Shown in pieces: positions 55,773-62,887 of a stretch of DNA of 64,000 bases. The notes beneath the pieces are model-generated. The model saw only the letters and a program-made list of their open reading frames with translations. It ran no database searches and was not told the origin of the DNA. Each line of letters opens with the position of its first letter. Position 1 is the first letter of the stretch. Source of the stretch: Nocardioides limicola. GTDB lineage: Bacteria; Actinomycetota; Actinomycetes; Propionibacteriales; Nocardioidaceae. The DNA lies in the NCBI RefSeq assembly GCF_016827675.1, contig NZ_JAERJA010000002.1, positions 434,001-498,000 on the forward strand. Reading direction: 5' to 3'. A program made the translations under genes and the position numbers.

Positions 55773-56887
55773 CGAGGCAGGTCCCAGCGTTGCACCGTCT
55801 TGCCCGCATCGCAGGCTCGCAGCGTCAACCCGGTCCCGTTCGTCGTACTCCCCTCGATGCAGAGTCCTGAAGCGGTGTTGCGGATCTGGGTCTGGGTGAG
55901 GTCGGCGTCGTAGGTCCACTTCTGCCGGGCATCCAGGCCGGAGTCACAGGTGCGGCTGCGCACCGGGGACCCGGCGGTGGTGCCGTCGGCGGTGAGGCAC
56001 TTGGTGCCCAGCATCGAGAGCTTGGTGCTGGTCTCGACATAGAAGTCCTGGTTGACCTGGTTGTTGCAGTTCCAGACGACCACGGCGGTGCCGTCGGCGA
56101 GGTTGCCGCCGGACACGTCCATACACCGACCCGCTCCCTTGATCGGCGCCAACGGCCACGAGGTGGCGGTCCCCTGCGACGGGCAGGAGACGGTCCCGGA
56201 ACGGACCTCGATGTGCAGGTCGTCGAGGCGGAGCAGGTCCTCCACGACGATCACGTAGCCCGACGCCTGGCGGACGTCCTTGAGTTTCGCGTACGACGCC
56301 TGGATGCCGAACCGGTGCGCCCCCGCGTCGGCCGCGAGCGGGTTCACCACCGGATTGCCCTGCTCGTCCACGATCGTGGTGACCCCCTCAGCGGTGGTGT
56401 TGATGTGCACGTTGCCGTCGAGTTCGAAGCCGCCGACCTGCGCCTGGGTCAGGTCGATCACCATGTTCTTCGCGGTGATGTCCCAGGTGGCCAGGCGATC
56501 TGCGCCCGAATCCCCCGCGGTGAGCAGCACGGTGTAGCTCTGGGCCACCCCACCCAGCCGCAGCGTCTGCGGCGCGGCCAGGCAGAGCTGATTGATCCTG
56601 CCGTCGGCCAGTCCCAGCCGGAACACCTTCTCCGACCGGAGCGTGCAGTTGTTCCCGTCGACGTCGCAGTCGTTGCGCTGCACGGTGACCACGCCCAAGC
56701 CGGCCTCACGGGCGAACAACCCGGCCACGGCGAGGTCGACCTTCGTGCCCTGCACCACCAGTTGGGTGAGCGAGTTGCCGTGCGCCAGGGTCAGCCCGAG
56801 CGCCAGCGACGCCACCACCGCCGGCAGGCTGACCAGCAGCGCCCGCCGCCACCGGGTGCGCGCGCGACGAATCGGCGCCGCTGTCAC
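55769..56887 (-). CDS. DUF6230-like protein fused to a ricin-type lectin domain
   Basis: 372 residues from a GTG overlapping the preceding stop (GTGA). An N-terminal signal/anchor (RRALLVSLPAVVASLALGLTLAHG) precedes a DUF6230-type domain with GRINQLCLAAPQTL, HRFGIQASYAKLKDV, and RLDDLHIEVRSGTVSC. Residues from ~245 form one ricin B-type beta-trefoil: GRCMDVSGGNLADGTAVVVW, TKCLTADGT and GLCIEGSTTNGTGL, with QxW motifs QKW and QRWDLP. The trefoil would bind a carbohydrate, possibly the organism's own wall glycan. The combination is unusual, and I know of no characterised example. Cysteines suggest disulfides. Confidence 0.8.
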   Translation of the reverse strand: MTAAPIRRARTRWRRALLVSLPAVVASLALGLTLAHGNSLTQLVVQGTKVDLAVAGLFAREAGLGVVTVQRNDCDVDGNNCTLRSEKVFRLGLADGRINQLCLAAPQTLRLGGVAQSYTVLLTAGDSGADRLATWDITAKNMVIDLTQAQVGGFELDGNVHINTTAEGVTTIVDEQGNPVVNPLAADAGAHRFGIQASYAKLKDVRQASGYVIVVEDLLRLDDLHIEVRSGTVSCPSQGTATSWPLAPIKGAGRCMDVSGGNLADGTAVVVWNCNNQVNQDFYVETSTKLSMLGTKCLTADGTTAGSPVRSRTCDSGLDARQKWTYDADLTQTQIRNTASGLCIEGSTTNGTGLTLRACDAGKTVQRWDLPR

Positions 56888-57552
56888 GGGGTCACCGACA
56901 TGTGCATCTGGCGCAGGTCCACCGGCGCCCGGTTGCTGCCCGACGTGGACTCGGCGCGGTAACTGTGCACGACGTACGCGGTGATGGTGGTGTTGCAGAT
57001 CTCCGACGCGCTGACCCAGTTCCACGTGGAGGCGAACGAGTAGTTGAGCAGCGAGCAGTAGCCGAAGAAGAGGTGCAGCCGGTCCACGCTGCCGTACATC
57101 GTCGAGTAGACGCCCTGCGAGCCCACCTTCGTGTTCGGGTCACCCGAGGTGATGGTGAGCCGGTAGTCCCGGCTGGCGTGGGTGTCGGAGAGCCGGAAGT
57201 TGTTGGTCGGATAGCTGCCGTGACTGCGGATGCCGAGATCCCGGAACGTGTAGACGCCGACGTTGCGGGTGCTGCCGTCGGCGACGGTGAGCGTGGCCGT
57301 GCCCTCGTAGCGCAGCCCGTCGAAGTAGCCGCGCTCGATCCGGATGGTCACCGGCGCCGGGGAGACGCACACGTTCAGCGGGGCCCGGCCCTGGGAACTG
57401 TTGCCGCTGGTGGTGTCCTTGACACAGAGCGGATTGGCGTCGGCGCGGCCCTGCTCGGCGCCCGGTGCCACCAGGAACGCGGTGACGGCGGCAGCCAGCA
57501 CCGCCACCACGGTCAACCGGACCCAGACGCCCGGGCGGGACGGCTCAGTCAT
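56884..57552 (-). CDS. Orphan secreted protein of the DUF6230 operon
   Basis: 222 residues. A signal peptide (VRLTVVAVLAAAVTAFLVAPG) is followed by about 180 exported residues with four cysteines (NPLCV, LNVCV, FGYCS, SEICN). Strand-rich segments such as VTIRIERGYFDGLRYEGTATLTV and SRDYRLTITSGDPN suggest a beta-sandwich, and the end APVDLRQMHMSVTP vaguely resembles the last strand of the DUF6230 proteins. I cannot assign it to any family. The ATG overlaps the upstream DUF6114 stop by 8 bp, and its own stop overlaps the lectin-fusion GTG, so it belongs to the operon. Confidence 0.7.
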   Translation of the reverse strand: MTEPSRPGVWVRLTVVAVLAAAVTAFLVAPGAEQGRADANPLCVKDTTSGNSSQGRAPLNVCVSPAPVTIRIERGYFDGLRYEGTATLTVADGSTRNVGVYTFRDLGIRSHGSYPTNNFRLSDTHASRDYRLTITSGDPNTKVGSQGVYSTMYGSVDRLHLFFGYCSLLNYSFASTWNWVSASEICNTTITAYVVHSYRAESTSGSNRAPVDLRQMHMSVTP

Positions 57553-57928
57553 CGGCCACCCCCGCCGGAGCCCAGGCCAGCACCATCGCGCCGCCCAGGA
57601 TGCCGAAGGCAGTGCCCAGACCGAGTGCTCCCAGGTTGGAGCCCAACAGCGCACACACCGCGACGAACATGCCGAGCCCTCCCCACGCGTGCCGGTAGTA
57701 GGGCACCACCCAGGCCAGCAGGCCCAGCAGGATCAGCAGTCCGCCGAAGCCGACTCCGAGGCTCCGCCCAGGGGTCCCCGTCACCACCACCGCCACCGGC
57801 AGCACGGACGTCCTGGCCACCAGGACCCCGGCCAGGATCAGCCACGTTCCGCCCCAGAACGGTCGGCGTTGACGCCAGCGGGCGAAACTCCACAGCCCCC
57901 GCGGCGACCGGGCGAGAACAGCGGTCAT
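57545..57928 (-). CDS. DUF6114 membrane protein, second of a tandem pair
   Basis: 127 residues starting at the ATG 57926-57928, which overlaps the stop of the preceding DUF6114 gene (ATGA). RPFWGGTWLILAGVLVARTS opens with the family's RPFWGG motif, followed by GFGGLLILLGLLAWVVPYYRH and GSNLGALGLGTAFGILGGAMVLAWAP: four helices with the conserved NLGxxxxGxxxGIxGGxxxxxWxP end. DUF6114 always accompanies DUF6230 in Streptomyces-type genomes (recollection). Tandem copies differ mainly in helix two. Confidence 0.82.
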   Translation of the reverse strand: MTAVLARSPRGLWSFARWRQRRPFWGGTWLILAGVLVARTSVLPVAVVVTGTPGRSLGVGFGGLLILLGLLAWVVPYYRHAWGGLGMFVAVCALLGSNLGALGLGTAFGILGGAMVLAWAPAGVADD

Positions 57929-58383
57929 CGGATCGACTCCCCGACCTTGGCCCGTCGGCCGCGTGCCACACCCTTCTCGCGCTTCTCGCGCTTCTCGCCC
58001 CAGCCCCACACCATCGAGCCGCCCAGCACACCGAGCACCGAGCCGACCAGGAACCCGCCGAGGTTGGCGGCGACGAACGCCGCGAGTGCGGCCAGCACGC
58101 CCAGCAGTCCGAGCATCGTGGAGTTGTGCGGGCTGGTCCACGCCATCAGGCCGAAGAGCAGCATGCTGCCCCCGAGGATGTAGCCGGAGGTACCGCCCCA
58201 GCCGAGGCCCAGAGCGGTCGCCAGGGGTGCGCCGGCGAAGTGGATGACCACGTATCCGGCGAGCATCAGCCACAGCCCGCCCCAGAACGGTCGGGTACGA
58301 CGGAACGCGGCGAAGAGCCGCCACGCAGCCGTGAGGCGGGCGCGGCAGCGGTCACTGTGACTCAGCACGGTTGTCGACATCAC
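57925..58383 (-). CDS. DUF6114 membrane protein, first of a tandem pair
   Basis: 152 residues. RRTRPFWGGLWLMLAGYVVIH, GYILGGSMLLFGLMAW, and NLGGFLVGSVLGVLGGSMVWGWG are the four-helix family motifs, followed by a strongly charged tail with EKREKREKGV. The start is a GTG at 58383 (GTGATG context, 4-bp overlap with the preceding stop) or the ATG right after it at 58380. Likely a membrane partner for the DUF6230 protein encoded just upstream. Confidence 0.82.
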   Translation of the reverse strand: MMSTTVLSHSDRCRARLTAAWRLFAAFRRTRPFWGGLWLMLAGYVVIHFAGAPLATALGLGWGGTSGYILGGSMLLFGLMAWTSPHNSTMLGLLGVLAALAAFVAANLGGFLVGSVLGVLGGSMVWGWGEKREKREKGVARGRRAKVGESIR

Positions 58384-59126
58384 GGCTCGCAGTGTCCGGC
58401 CGCCTTCGACGCCGCCCCGTTGACAACCCGGATCCGCAGCCCCGGCAGATTGATGCTGCCACGCAGGTCGATCCCGTAGGACTGGGCGTCCAGGTCGGCG
58501 ATGTCCATCAGCCGCGCCTGCAGGCCGAACGCACCCGGCGTACCCCGATGGGTGTCGATGTCGTCCATGGTCAGGGTGCCGGCGTCCTGTCCCAGCGTCA
58601 TCTGGGCGATGTTCTGCCCCTGGCCGGCGAGAGAGTCGCTGGCGATGTAGAGCTCGTTGGCACTGATCAGTTCGCCGGCACCGCTGGTCGGGTTGCCGTC
58701 CACGACCTCACCACCGGTGATCACCAGGGACACGGTGCCCAGCGGGGCCGGGAGGTCCTGGTGCGCGATGGCGCAGAGGCCGTAGAGATCGGCGGTCTTG
58801 AACCCGACCTGAGCCATCGCACGACTGCCGTCCTGGGTGCTCTGCGCGCTCAGGTAGCCCGCGGCGTACTCGCCGACGACACGGTCGGTGTAGATCTTGT
58901 AGGACTGGTTCGCCGAGGTGAAGTCGACGGCCATCACGTTGCCCGATACCAGACCGAACATCGCGCCGAGGGCGACGAAGCCGCCGCCGACCATGCCCCA
59001 GCTGCGCCGCCGGGTGCCGTATCTGGATTCCCTGCTCCGCGCGGTGACCGATTCGAGGCGCTCGGCCACCTGGCGTCGCCAGCCGGCGGCTGGATCCGTC
59101 CAGGAGCGCCGACGTGACCCGGTCAT
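58380..59126 (-). CDS. Secreted DUF6230 family protein (long N-terminus)
   Basis: 248 residues. A basic ~45-residue N-terminal extension precedes the hydrophobic signal (GMVGGGFVALGAMFGLVSGNVMA), with likely cleavage before VDFTSANQS. Family landmarks: MAQVGFKTADLYGLCAIAHQ, TVSLVITGGEVVDGN, and GAFGLQARLMDIADLDAQSYGIDL, ending ASKAAGHCEP. The long cytoplasmic extension differs from the other members, and might help it remain membrane-anchored. The ATG overlaps the DUF6114 stop upstream (ATGA at 59123-59126). Confidence 0.78.
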   Translation of the reverse strand: MTGSRRRSWTDPAAGWRRQVAERLESVTARSRESRYGTRRRSWGMVGGGFVALGAMFGLVSGNVMAVDFTSANQSYKIYTDRVVGEYAAGYLSAQSTQDGSRAMAQVGFKTADLYGLCAIAHQDLPAPLGTVSLVITGGEVVDGNPTSGAGELISANELYIASDSLAGQGQNIAQMTLGQDAGTLTMDDIDTHRGTPGAFGLQARLMDIADLDAQSYGIDLRGSINLPGLRIRVVNGAASKAAGHCEP

Positions 59127-59602
59127 GGAGCCCTCCGCGCGGTACGCCGCTCGGCACGTCGCTCGGCGCGGAGCCGGCGGCGCTCGGCGAAGGCGGCCAG
59201 TTGTTCATCGGTGTACGGCGTCCACGCGAAGATGAGCCCGCTGCCGATGATGCCCAGCAGCATCCCGATCAGCCAGCCGCCCAAGTTGGCCATCGGCAGT
59301 GAGAGCACCGAGAATCCGGCGGCCATCAGGGCCGGGAAGTGGCGCTGGGCCGGCATCACGAGTGCCACACAGGCGGCGACGATCATGCCGCCGCCGAGGA
59401 TGTAGACGGCGCCGCCGCGGGCGCCGAGATGCACCAGGAACTCGAACGAGCCCCCCAGCACCGGTTTGAGCACGAACCAGCCGCCGAGGGCGAGCAGCAG
59501 GCAGCCCCAGAAGGGGCGGGTCCGGTAGAACCGGTAGAGCGGGTACAGCAGCGTCCGGGCCGGAGCGGCCGCTGCCCTGGTGGCGACGGGAACGTCGATC
59601 AT
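59123..59602 (-). CDS. DUF6114 membrane protein (operon copy 1)
   Basis: 159 residues. YRTRPFWGCLLLALGGWFVLKP, GGAVYILGGGMIVAACVALVM, and NLGGWLIGMLLGIIGSGLIFAWTPYTDEQLAAF are the family motifs: four helices with the conserved C-terminal end, then an alanine/arginine-rich cytoplasmic tail. GGTGAAGAG lies upstream of the ATG. It sits between two DUF6230 genes, as in the paired Streptomyces loci. Function unknown; export, anchoring or chaperoning of the DUF6230 protein is inference. Confidence 0.84.
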   Translation of the reverse strand: MIDVPVATRAAAAPARTLLYPLYRFYRTRPFWGCLLLALGGWFVLKPVLGGSFEFLVHLGARGGAVYILGGGMIVAACVALVMPAQRHFPALMAAGFSVLSLPMANLGGWLIGMLLGIIGSGLIFAWTPYTDEQLAAFAERRRLRAERRAERRTARRAP

Positions 59603-59666
59603 GGTCTCTTCACCTCACATGTCGGACGGTGGGAGCGGGGCACCAGCCCCGCCCCCACCGGACGGA

Positions 59667-60284
59667 TCAGGAGCAGGACGCGGTGCCGAGCACCGGTGCG
59701 ATCTGCAGATCCGCAAGGGTCAGACCGTTGGCGAGCGTCAGGCCGTAGGCGGTGGCCTCAAGGCCAGCTAGCGACACTGCGCCGTCGGACTGCATACCGA
59801 AACCGCCGGGGTTCGCCGAGGTCGAGCTCTGGTGATCGAGCTCGTTCTCCGCGATGCCGATCTCGGTGTAGGGCAGCGTGGCCGTGTCGGCGGTGACCGA
59901 ATCGGCACTGATGTCCAGGTCGCCCACCGACACGTTCGACGGCGAGGCGATCGTCAATCCGATGTTGCCGATGATGGTGTCCTGGTTGGCGGCCAGGCAG
60001 AGCCCGTTGAGCGAGCCGCCCTTCAGGGTCACCATCGCCGACTTCTTGCTGGTCGGACTGACGTCGGCGTTGCTGGTGGCCGTAGTGGCCGCCCGCATCG
60101 ACAACTCCAGGCCAGTTCCGGCTGCTGCCGGGCTGGCCACCTGGAACGGCTCGGCCGACGACAACGATGCCGAGACCGACCCCTGCACGATCGCCAGGCC
60201 GAGGCCCAGCGATGCGGCGGTGGCGGGCACGGTCACTGCCGCGAACCGTCCGAGCCGAGTACGGCCCATTCCCTTTTCCTTCAT
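59667..60284 (-). CDS. Secreted DUF6230 family protein (first gene of operon)
   Basis: 205 residues from the ATG at 60282-60284, with a strong GGGAGGG ribosome site 5 nt upstream. A basic head (MGRTRLGRF) and hydrophobic h-region end in SVSA before SLSSAEPFQV. The mature domain, rich in short strands, has KGGSLNGLCLAANQDT, IGLTIASPSNVSVGDLD, GIAENELDHQ, and GGFGMQSDGAVSLAGLEATAYGL, ending GTASCS. The LC and terminal cysteine can form a disulfide. DUF6230 proteins are secreted beta-sandwich-like proteins of unknown function. It is divergent from the signal peptidase gene with a ~200-bp shared promoter region. Confidence 0.85.
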   Translation of the reverse strand: MKEKGMGRTRLGRFAAVTVPATAASLGLGLAIVQGSVSASLSSAEPFQVASPAAAGTGLELSMRAATTATSNADVSPTSKKSAMVTLKGGSLNGLCLAANQDTIIGNIGLTIASPSNVSVGDLDISADSVTADTATLPYTEIGIAENELDHQSSTSANPGGFGMQSDGAVSLAGLEATAYGLTLANGLTLADLQIAPVLGTASCS

Positions 60285-60490
60285 GTTCCCTCCCAATGGT
60301 TGCGCCCCACACGATGCGGGGTCGCGGACCCCACTCCCGCAGACGGCACCCGAAGGCTCCCGATGCGAGGCAGGCGCCACACCCTTCGAGCGCTCCCTGC
60401 CCTGCGGGCGGCCCCTCCCAGAACCGGCCCCGCGGATGTGGCGTGAGGCACACTAACCGAGCATGATCGGAATGTCGACACCCTTGGGAG

Positions 60491-61123
60491 ATGGTCAAAG
60501 TCGTGGACATAGTCAGCGAAGTGTCAAACGAGTCGGGGGGTGTCCGACTGCGCCTGCTGGGGTGGATCCTGGTGGCCGCCTGCCTCATCGGGATCCTGAT
60601 CCCAGTGGCCGCGCTGACCTTCTCGGTGCGGGTCACCGGACTCAGCATGTCGCCGACCCTGGCCCCCGATGACCGGTTGCTGATGAACGTGCTGGCCCGG
60701 GACCGGGTGCAGCGGTTCGACCTGGTGCACGTGCAGTTCGGCAACGGTCGATCGATGGTCAAGCGGGTCATCGGGATGCCCGGCGACTCAGTGATCGTCC
60801 GCATCAATGCAGGCGTTCCGGTGGTCCGGGTCACCCCGGCCGGCGCCGATCGGGCGAGGGTGGTGGACAACCCGGCGTGGACCGACCAGCCCGGCGACAA
60901 CCCTCGTCCCTGCTGCGGCCCGGACGGCCTGATCAGCGGCGAACCGATGAGGGTGACGATCCCGGACGGCCACTACTGGGTGGTGGGCGACAACTGGGGT
61001 GGGTCCGACGACTCCAGGGACTACGGATTCATCACCGAGGCCGAGATCGCGGCGACGCTGAACGTGCGACTGCTCCCGTGGAGCGGCTTCGGCCGGATCG
61101 ACAACTCGGTGTCACTGCGCTGA
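60491..61123 (+). CDS. lepB: Signal peptidase I
   Basis: 210 residues. One N-terminal membrane segment (LLGWILVAACLIGILIPVAALTFS) precedes the SPase I boxes: VTGLSMSPTLAPDD with the nucleophile serine, MVKRVIGMPGDSV with the general-base lysine, and GHYWVVGDNWGGSDDSRDYG. It removes signal peptides on the outer face of the membrane. It is prokaryotic Ser/Lys type, not the Ser/His SipW type. The ATG at 60491 has GGGAG directly adjacent; a GTG at 60503 has better spacing. The divergent pairing with the DUF6230 operon suggests a dedicated peptidase. Confidence 0.9.
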   Translation: MVKVVDIVSEVSNESGGVRLRLLGWILVAACLIGILIPVAALTFSVRVTGLSMSPTLAPDDRLLMNVLARDRVQRFDLVHVQFGNGRSMVKRVIGMPGDSVIVRINAGVPVVRVTPAGADRARVVDNPAWTDQPGDNPRPCCGPDGLISGEPMRVTIPDGHYWVVGDNWGGSDDSRDYGFITEAEIAATLNVRLLPWSGFGRIDNSVSLR

Positions 61124-61128
61124 TTCGA

Positions 61129-61238
61129 CCGACGAGATCGGGGACCTTCGACTGCCCAGATCGGGACTCTCGACTGCCCAGAAGTGACACCTGGAGCGAC
61201 CATTTGTGACACTTCGCGCGGCCAGATGTGAGACTTCG
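61129..61238. repeat. Array of five 22-bp modules filling the gap after lepB
   Basis: On the minus strand five abutting 22-bp modules (61217-61238, 61195-61216, 61173-61194, 61151-61172, 61129-61150) begin CGAAGTCTCAC, CGAAGTGTCAC, CCAGGTGTCAC, CGAGAGTCCCG and CGAAGGTCCCC. Most have a TGG(G/C) just after the middle. They occupy all but 5 bp of the gap between two convergent stops. Confidence 0.8.
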
Positions 61239-61847
61239 TCAGTCGGGGAGGACGCAGGGGTCGGCATGGGTGGCGCAGTAGGTGACCTTGCGGACCCAGT
61301 CGTCAACGGCGTCTGTGTGGTCCTGCTCCCCGGGGCTGTAGTAGGCCACGAAACTGCCGGTCCACCAGGTACGCCGCCCCTCCTCCACCGTCGCATCGAT
61401 GAAGACGACCGGGTCGTTGACCAGCCAGGTGCGGGCACTGGTGGCCAGGCTGAACCAGATCACGTGCAGCGAGCCGTGCTCGCCGGCGGCCTCAGGGTCG
61501 AGCACGTTGCTGAGCACCCCCAGGGTCCGCCAGGTCTCGGGGTCGGCGAGCACCGCCCGGGCCGACAACTCCTCCCGGTGCTCGCGCAGCGACTCGCCGC
61601 CATAGAACGCGTCCAGGTCCTGGAAGAGCCGGAGCGACCAGTCCACGCCGCTGTCCGTCTCCAGCCGCTCGATCATCCGCTCCGGTCGCGCGGTCACCGG
61701 TCGGGAGCGATCCACCACCGTCACATAGTCCAGCGGGTCGCCGACGACCCGCAGCGAACCACTCAGCTGGCCGAACCCGATGGTGCCCACGATCCCGACG
61801 AGAGCTCCGACCACGAAGGCCACCGGCACCTGCCACCTGCGTTGCAT
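61239..61847 (-). CDS. Membrane-anchored extracytoplasmic protein of unknown function
   Basis: 202 residues. One N-terminal anchor (WQVPVAFVVGALVGIVGTIGFG) is followed by a ~175-residue exported domain with a WSLRLFQDLDAFYGGESLREHRE stretch, HVIWFSLATSARTWLVNDPVV and a cysteine pair near the end (VTYCATHADPCVLPD). No family is recognisable to me. It is downstream of the TetR gene on the same strand (25-bp gap), so could be transcribed with the heat-shock operon. The last codon abuts the 22-bp module array. Confidence 0.72.
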   Translation of the reverse strand: MQRRWQVPVAFVVGALVGIVGTIGFGQLSGSLRVVGDPLDYVTVVDRSRPVTARPERMIERLETDSGVDWSLRLFQDLDAFYGGESLREHREELSARAVLADPETWRTLGVLSNVLDPEAAGEHGSLHVIWFSLATSARTWLVNDPVVFIDATVEEGRRTWWTGSFVAYYSPGEQDHTDAVDDWVRKVTYCATHADPCVLPD

Positions 61848-61872
61848 GCCGCGGAGCCTACGTGCCGTCCCG

Positions 61873-62475
61873 TCAGCCCTGAACCACCAACACGGCGCCG
61901 GCCGCCACCTGATCGATCAGCGGATCCTCGTCCAGGTCACTGGGCGAGAGCAGTTGACTCAACGTCCACCGGATCACGATCTCGCTGACCGCCTCGAGTC
62001 GTGCCGGGTCGAGTTCGGGCCACCGGTTCAAGTACTCCTGGACCAGGACTCGGCGTACCGAAGCGAGGATCTCGGTGCTGTGCACGGTGAGCAGGGGCAG
62101 CAGCGTCTCGTCACTGCCCCGCCTGGCGGCCGCGAGCGAGCGACTCACCACCGGGTTGGCGCGCGCCTGCTCGAGCAGCCAGCGCAGCGAGTCCCGGACC
62201 GCCCCGGGCAGGTCCGCCGCCTCGGCGGTGCAGGCGACCAGGCCGCGACTGACATGCTGCATCTCCCGCGCCATCAACGCCGCCGCCAACTGGGGCTTGG
62301 CACCGAACTCGTTGTAGATCGTCTGCCGGGCCACCCCCACCTCCTCGGCAAGGTCGGCCACCCGGACCTCGGACCAGTCCACCTCGGCGGCACGCCGCCA
62401 GGCCGCGTCCAGGATCGCCTCCCGGCGCAGCTCCTGCATCCGTCCGCTGAACCGGGAGCCCTGCTCAGCGGCCAC
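61873..62475 (-). CDS. TetR-family transcriptional regulator coupled to hspR
   Basis: 200 residues from GTG. The TetR DNA-binding helices are REAILDAAWRRAAEVDWSEV, then VADLAEEVGVARQTIYNEFGAK (recognition helix TIYNEF). The ligand domain of ~140 residues is helical, without a recognisable ligand class. It overlaps the hspR stop by 11 bp, so it is translated from the dnaK operon transcript. An ATG at 62439 is an alternative start. The regulon is unknown; adding a TetR gene to the hspR operon is unusual. Confidence 0.85.
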   Translation of the reverse strand: MAAEQGSRFSGRMQELRREAILDAAWRRAAEVDWSEVRVADLAEEVGVARQTIYNEFGAKPQLAAALMAREMQHVSRGLVACTAEAADLPGAVRDSLRWLLEQARANPVVSRSLAAARRGSDETLLPLLTVHSTEILASVRRVLVQEYLNRWPELDPARLEAVSEIVIRWTLSQLLSPSDLDEDPLIDQVAAGAVLVVQG

Positions 62476-62887
62476 GGCGCCACACCACCAGGGATTGGCC
62501 GGGCACGTCGCCCGGCAGCGCGGGGAGTCTGCTGGGCTGGGTGACCGGCGGTCTGCGGGCGAGGCTCTGCCGCAGCGCCTCGCGGGTGGCCATCACCTCC
62601 TCGGCCAGGGCCGAGTTCTGGGCCCGGAGCCGCTCCACCTCACGCTCCAGGTCGAGGATCCGGCGCACCCCCTCCAGGCCGATACCGCTGGCGGTGAGCT
62701 CGGCGATGGTGCGGAGTCGTTCGATGTCACGCAACGAGTAGCGCCGACCACCGCCCCCGGTGCGACCCGGGGCGACCAGACCCATCCGCTCGTACGACCG
62801 CAGTGTCTGCGGATGCAGCCCGGTGAGCTCGGCCGCGACGCTGATCACGTAGACAGCAGCGTCGGCGCCCGGGACGGCGTTCATCAC
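62465..62887 (-). CDS. hspR: Heat-shock repressor HspR (MerR family)
   Basis: 140 residues. VYVISVAAELTGLHPQTLRSYERMGLVAPGRTGGGGRRYS is the MerR-type HTH of HspR, and EREVERLRAQNSALAEEV the coiled coil. A basic tail follows. It represses dnaK, clpB and related genes through HAIR operators, with DnaK as co-repressor. The start is GTG (62887) or the adjacent ATG (62884); the overlap with the dnaJ stop (GTGA) couples them. The operator upstream of clpB in this window fits it. Confidence 0.93.
   Translation of the reverse strand: MMNAVPGADAAVYVISVAAELTGLHPQTLRSYERMGLVAPGRTGGGGRRYSLRDIERLRTIAELTASGIGLEGVRRILDLEREVERLRAQNSALAEEVMATREALRQSLARRPPVTQPSRLPALPGDVPGQSLVVWRRGR

Noticed and set aside
60491..61123. 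SipW (archaeal/ER-type) signal peptidase to match a TasA-like system
   Set aside because: The general-base residue is lysine (MVKRVIGMPGD), so it is an ordinary P-type enzyme; the TasA analogy is only in layout.
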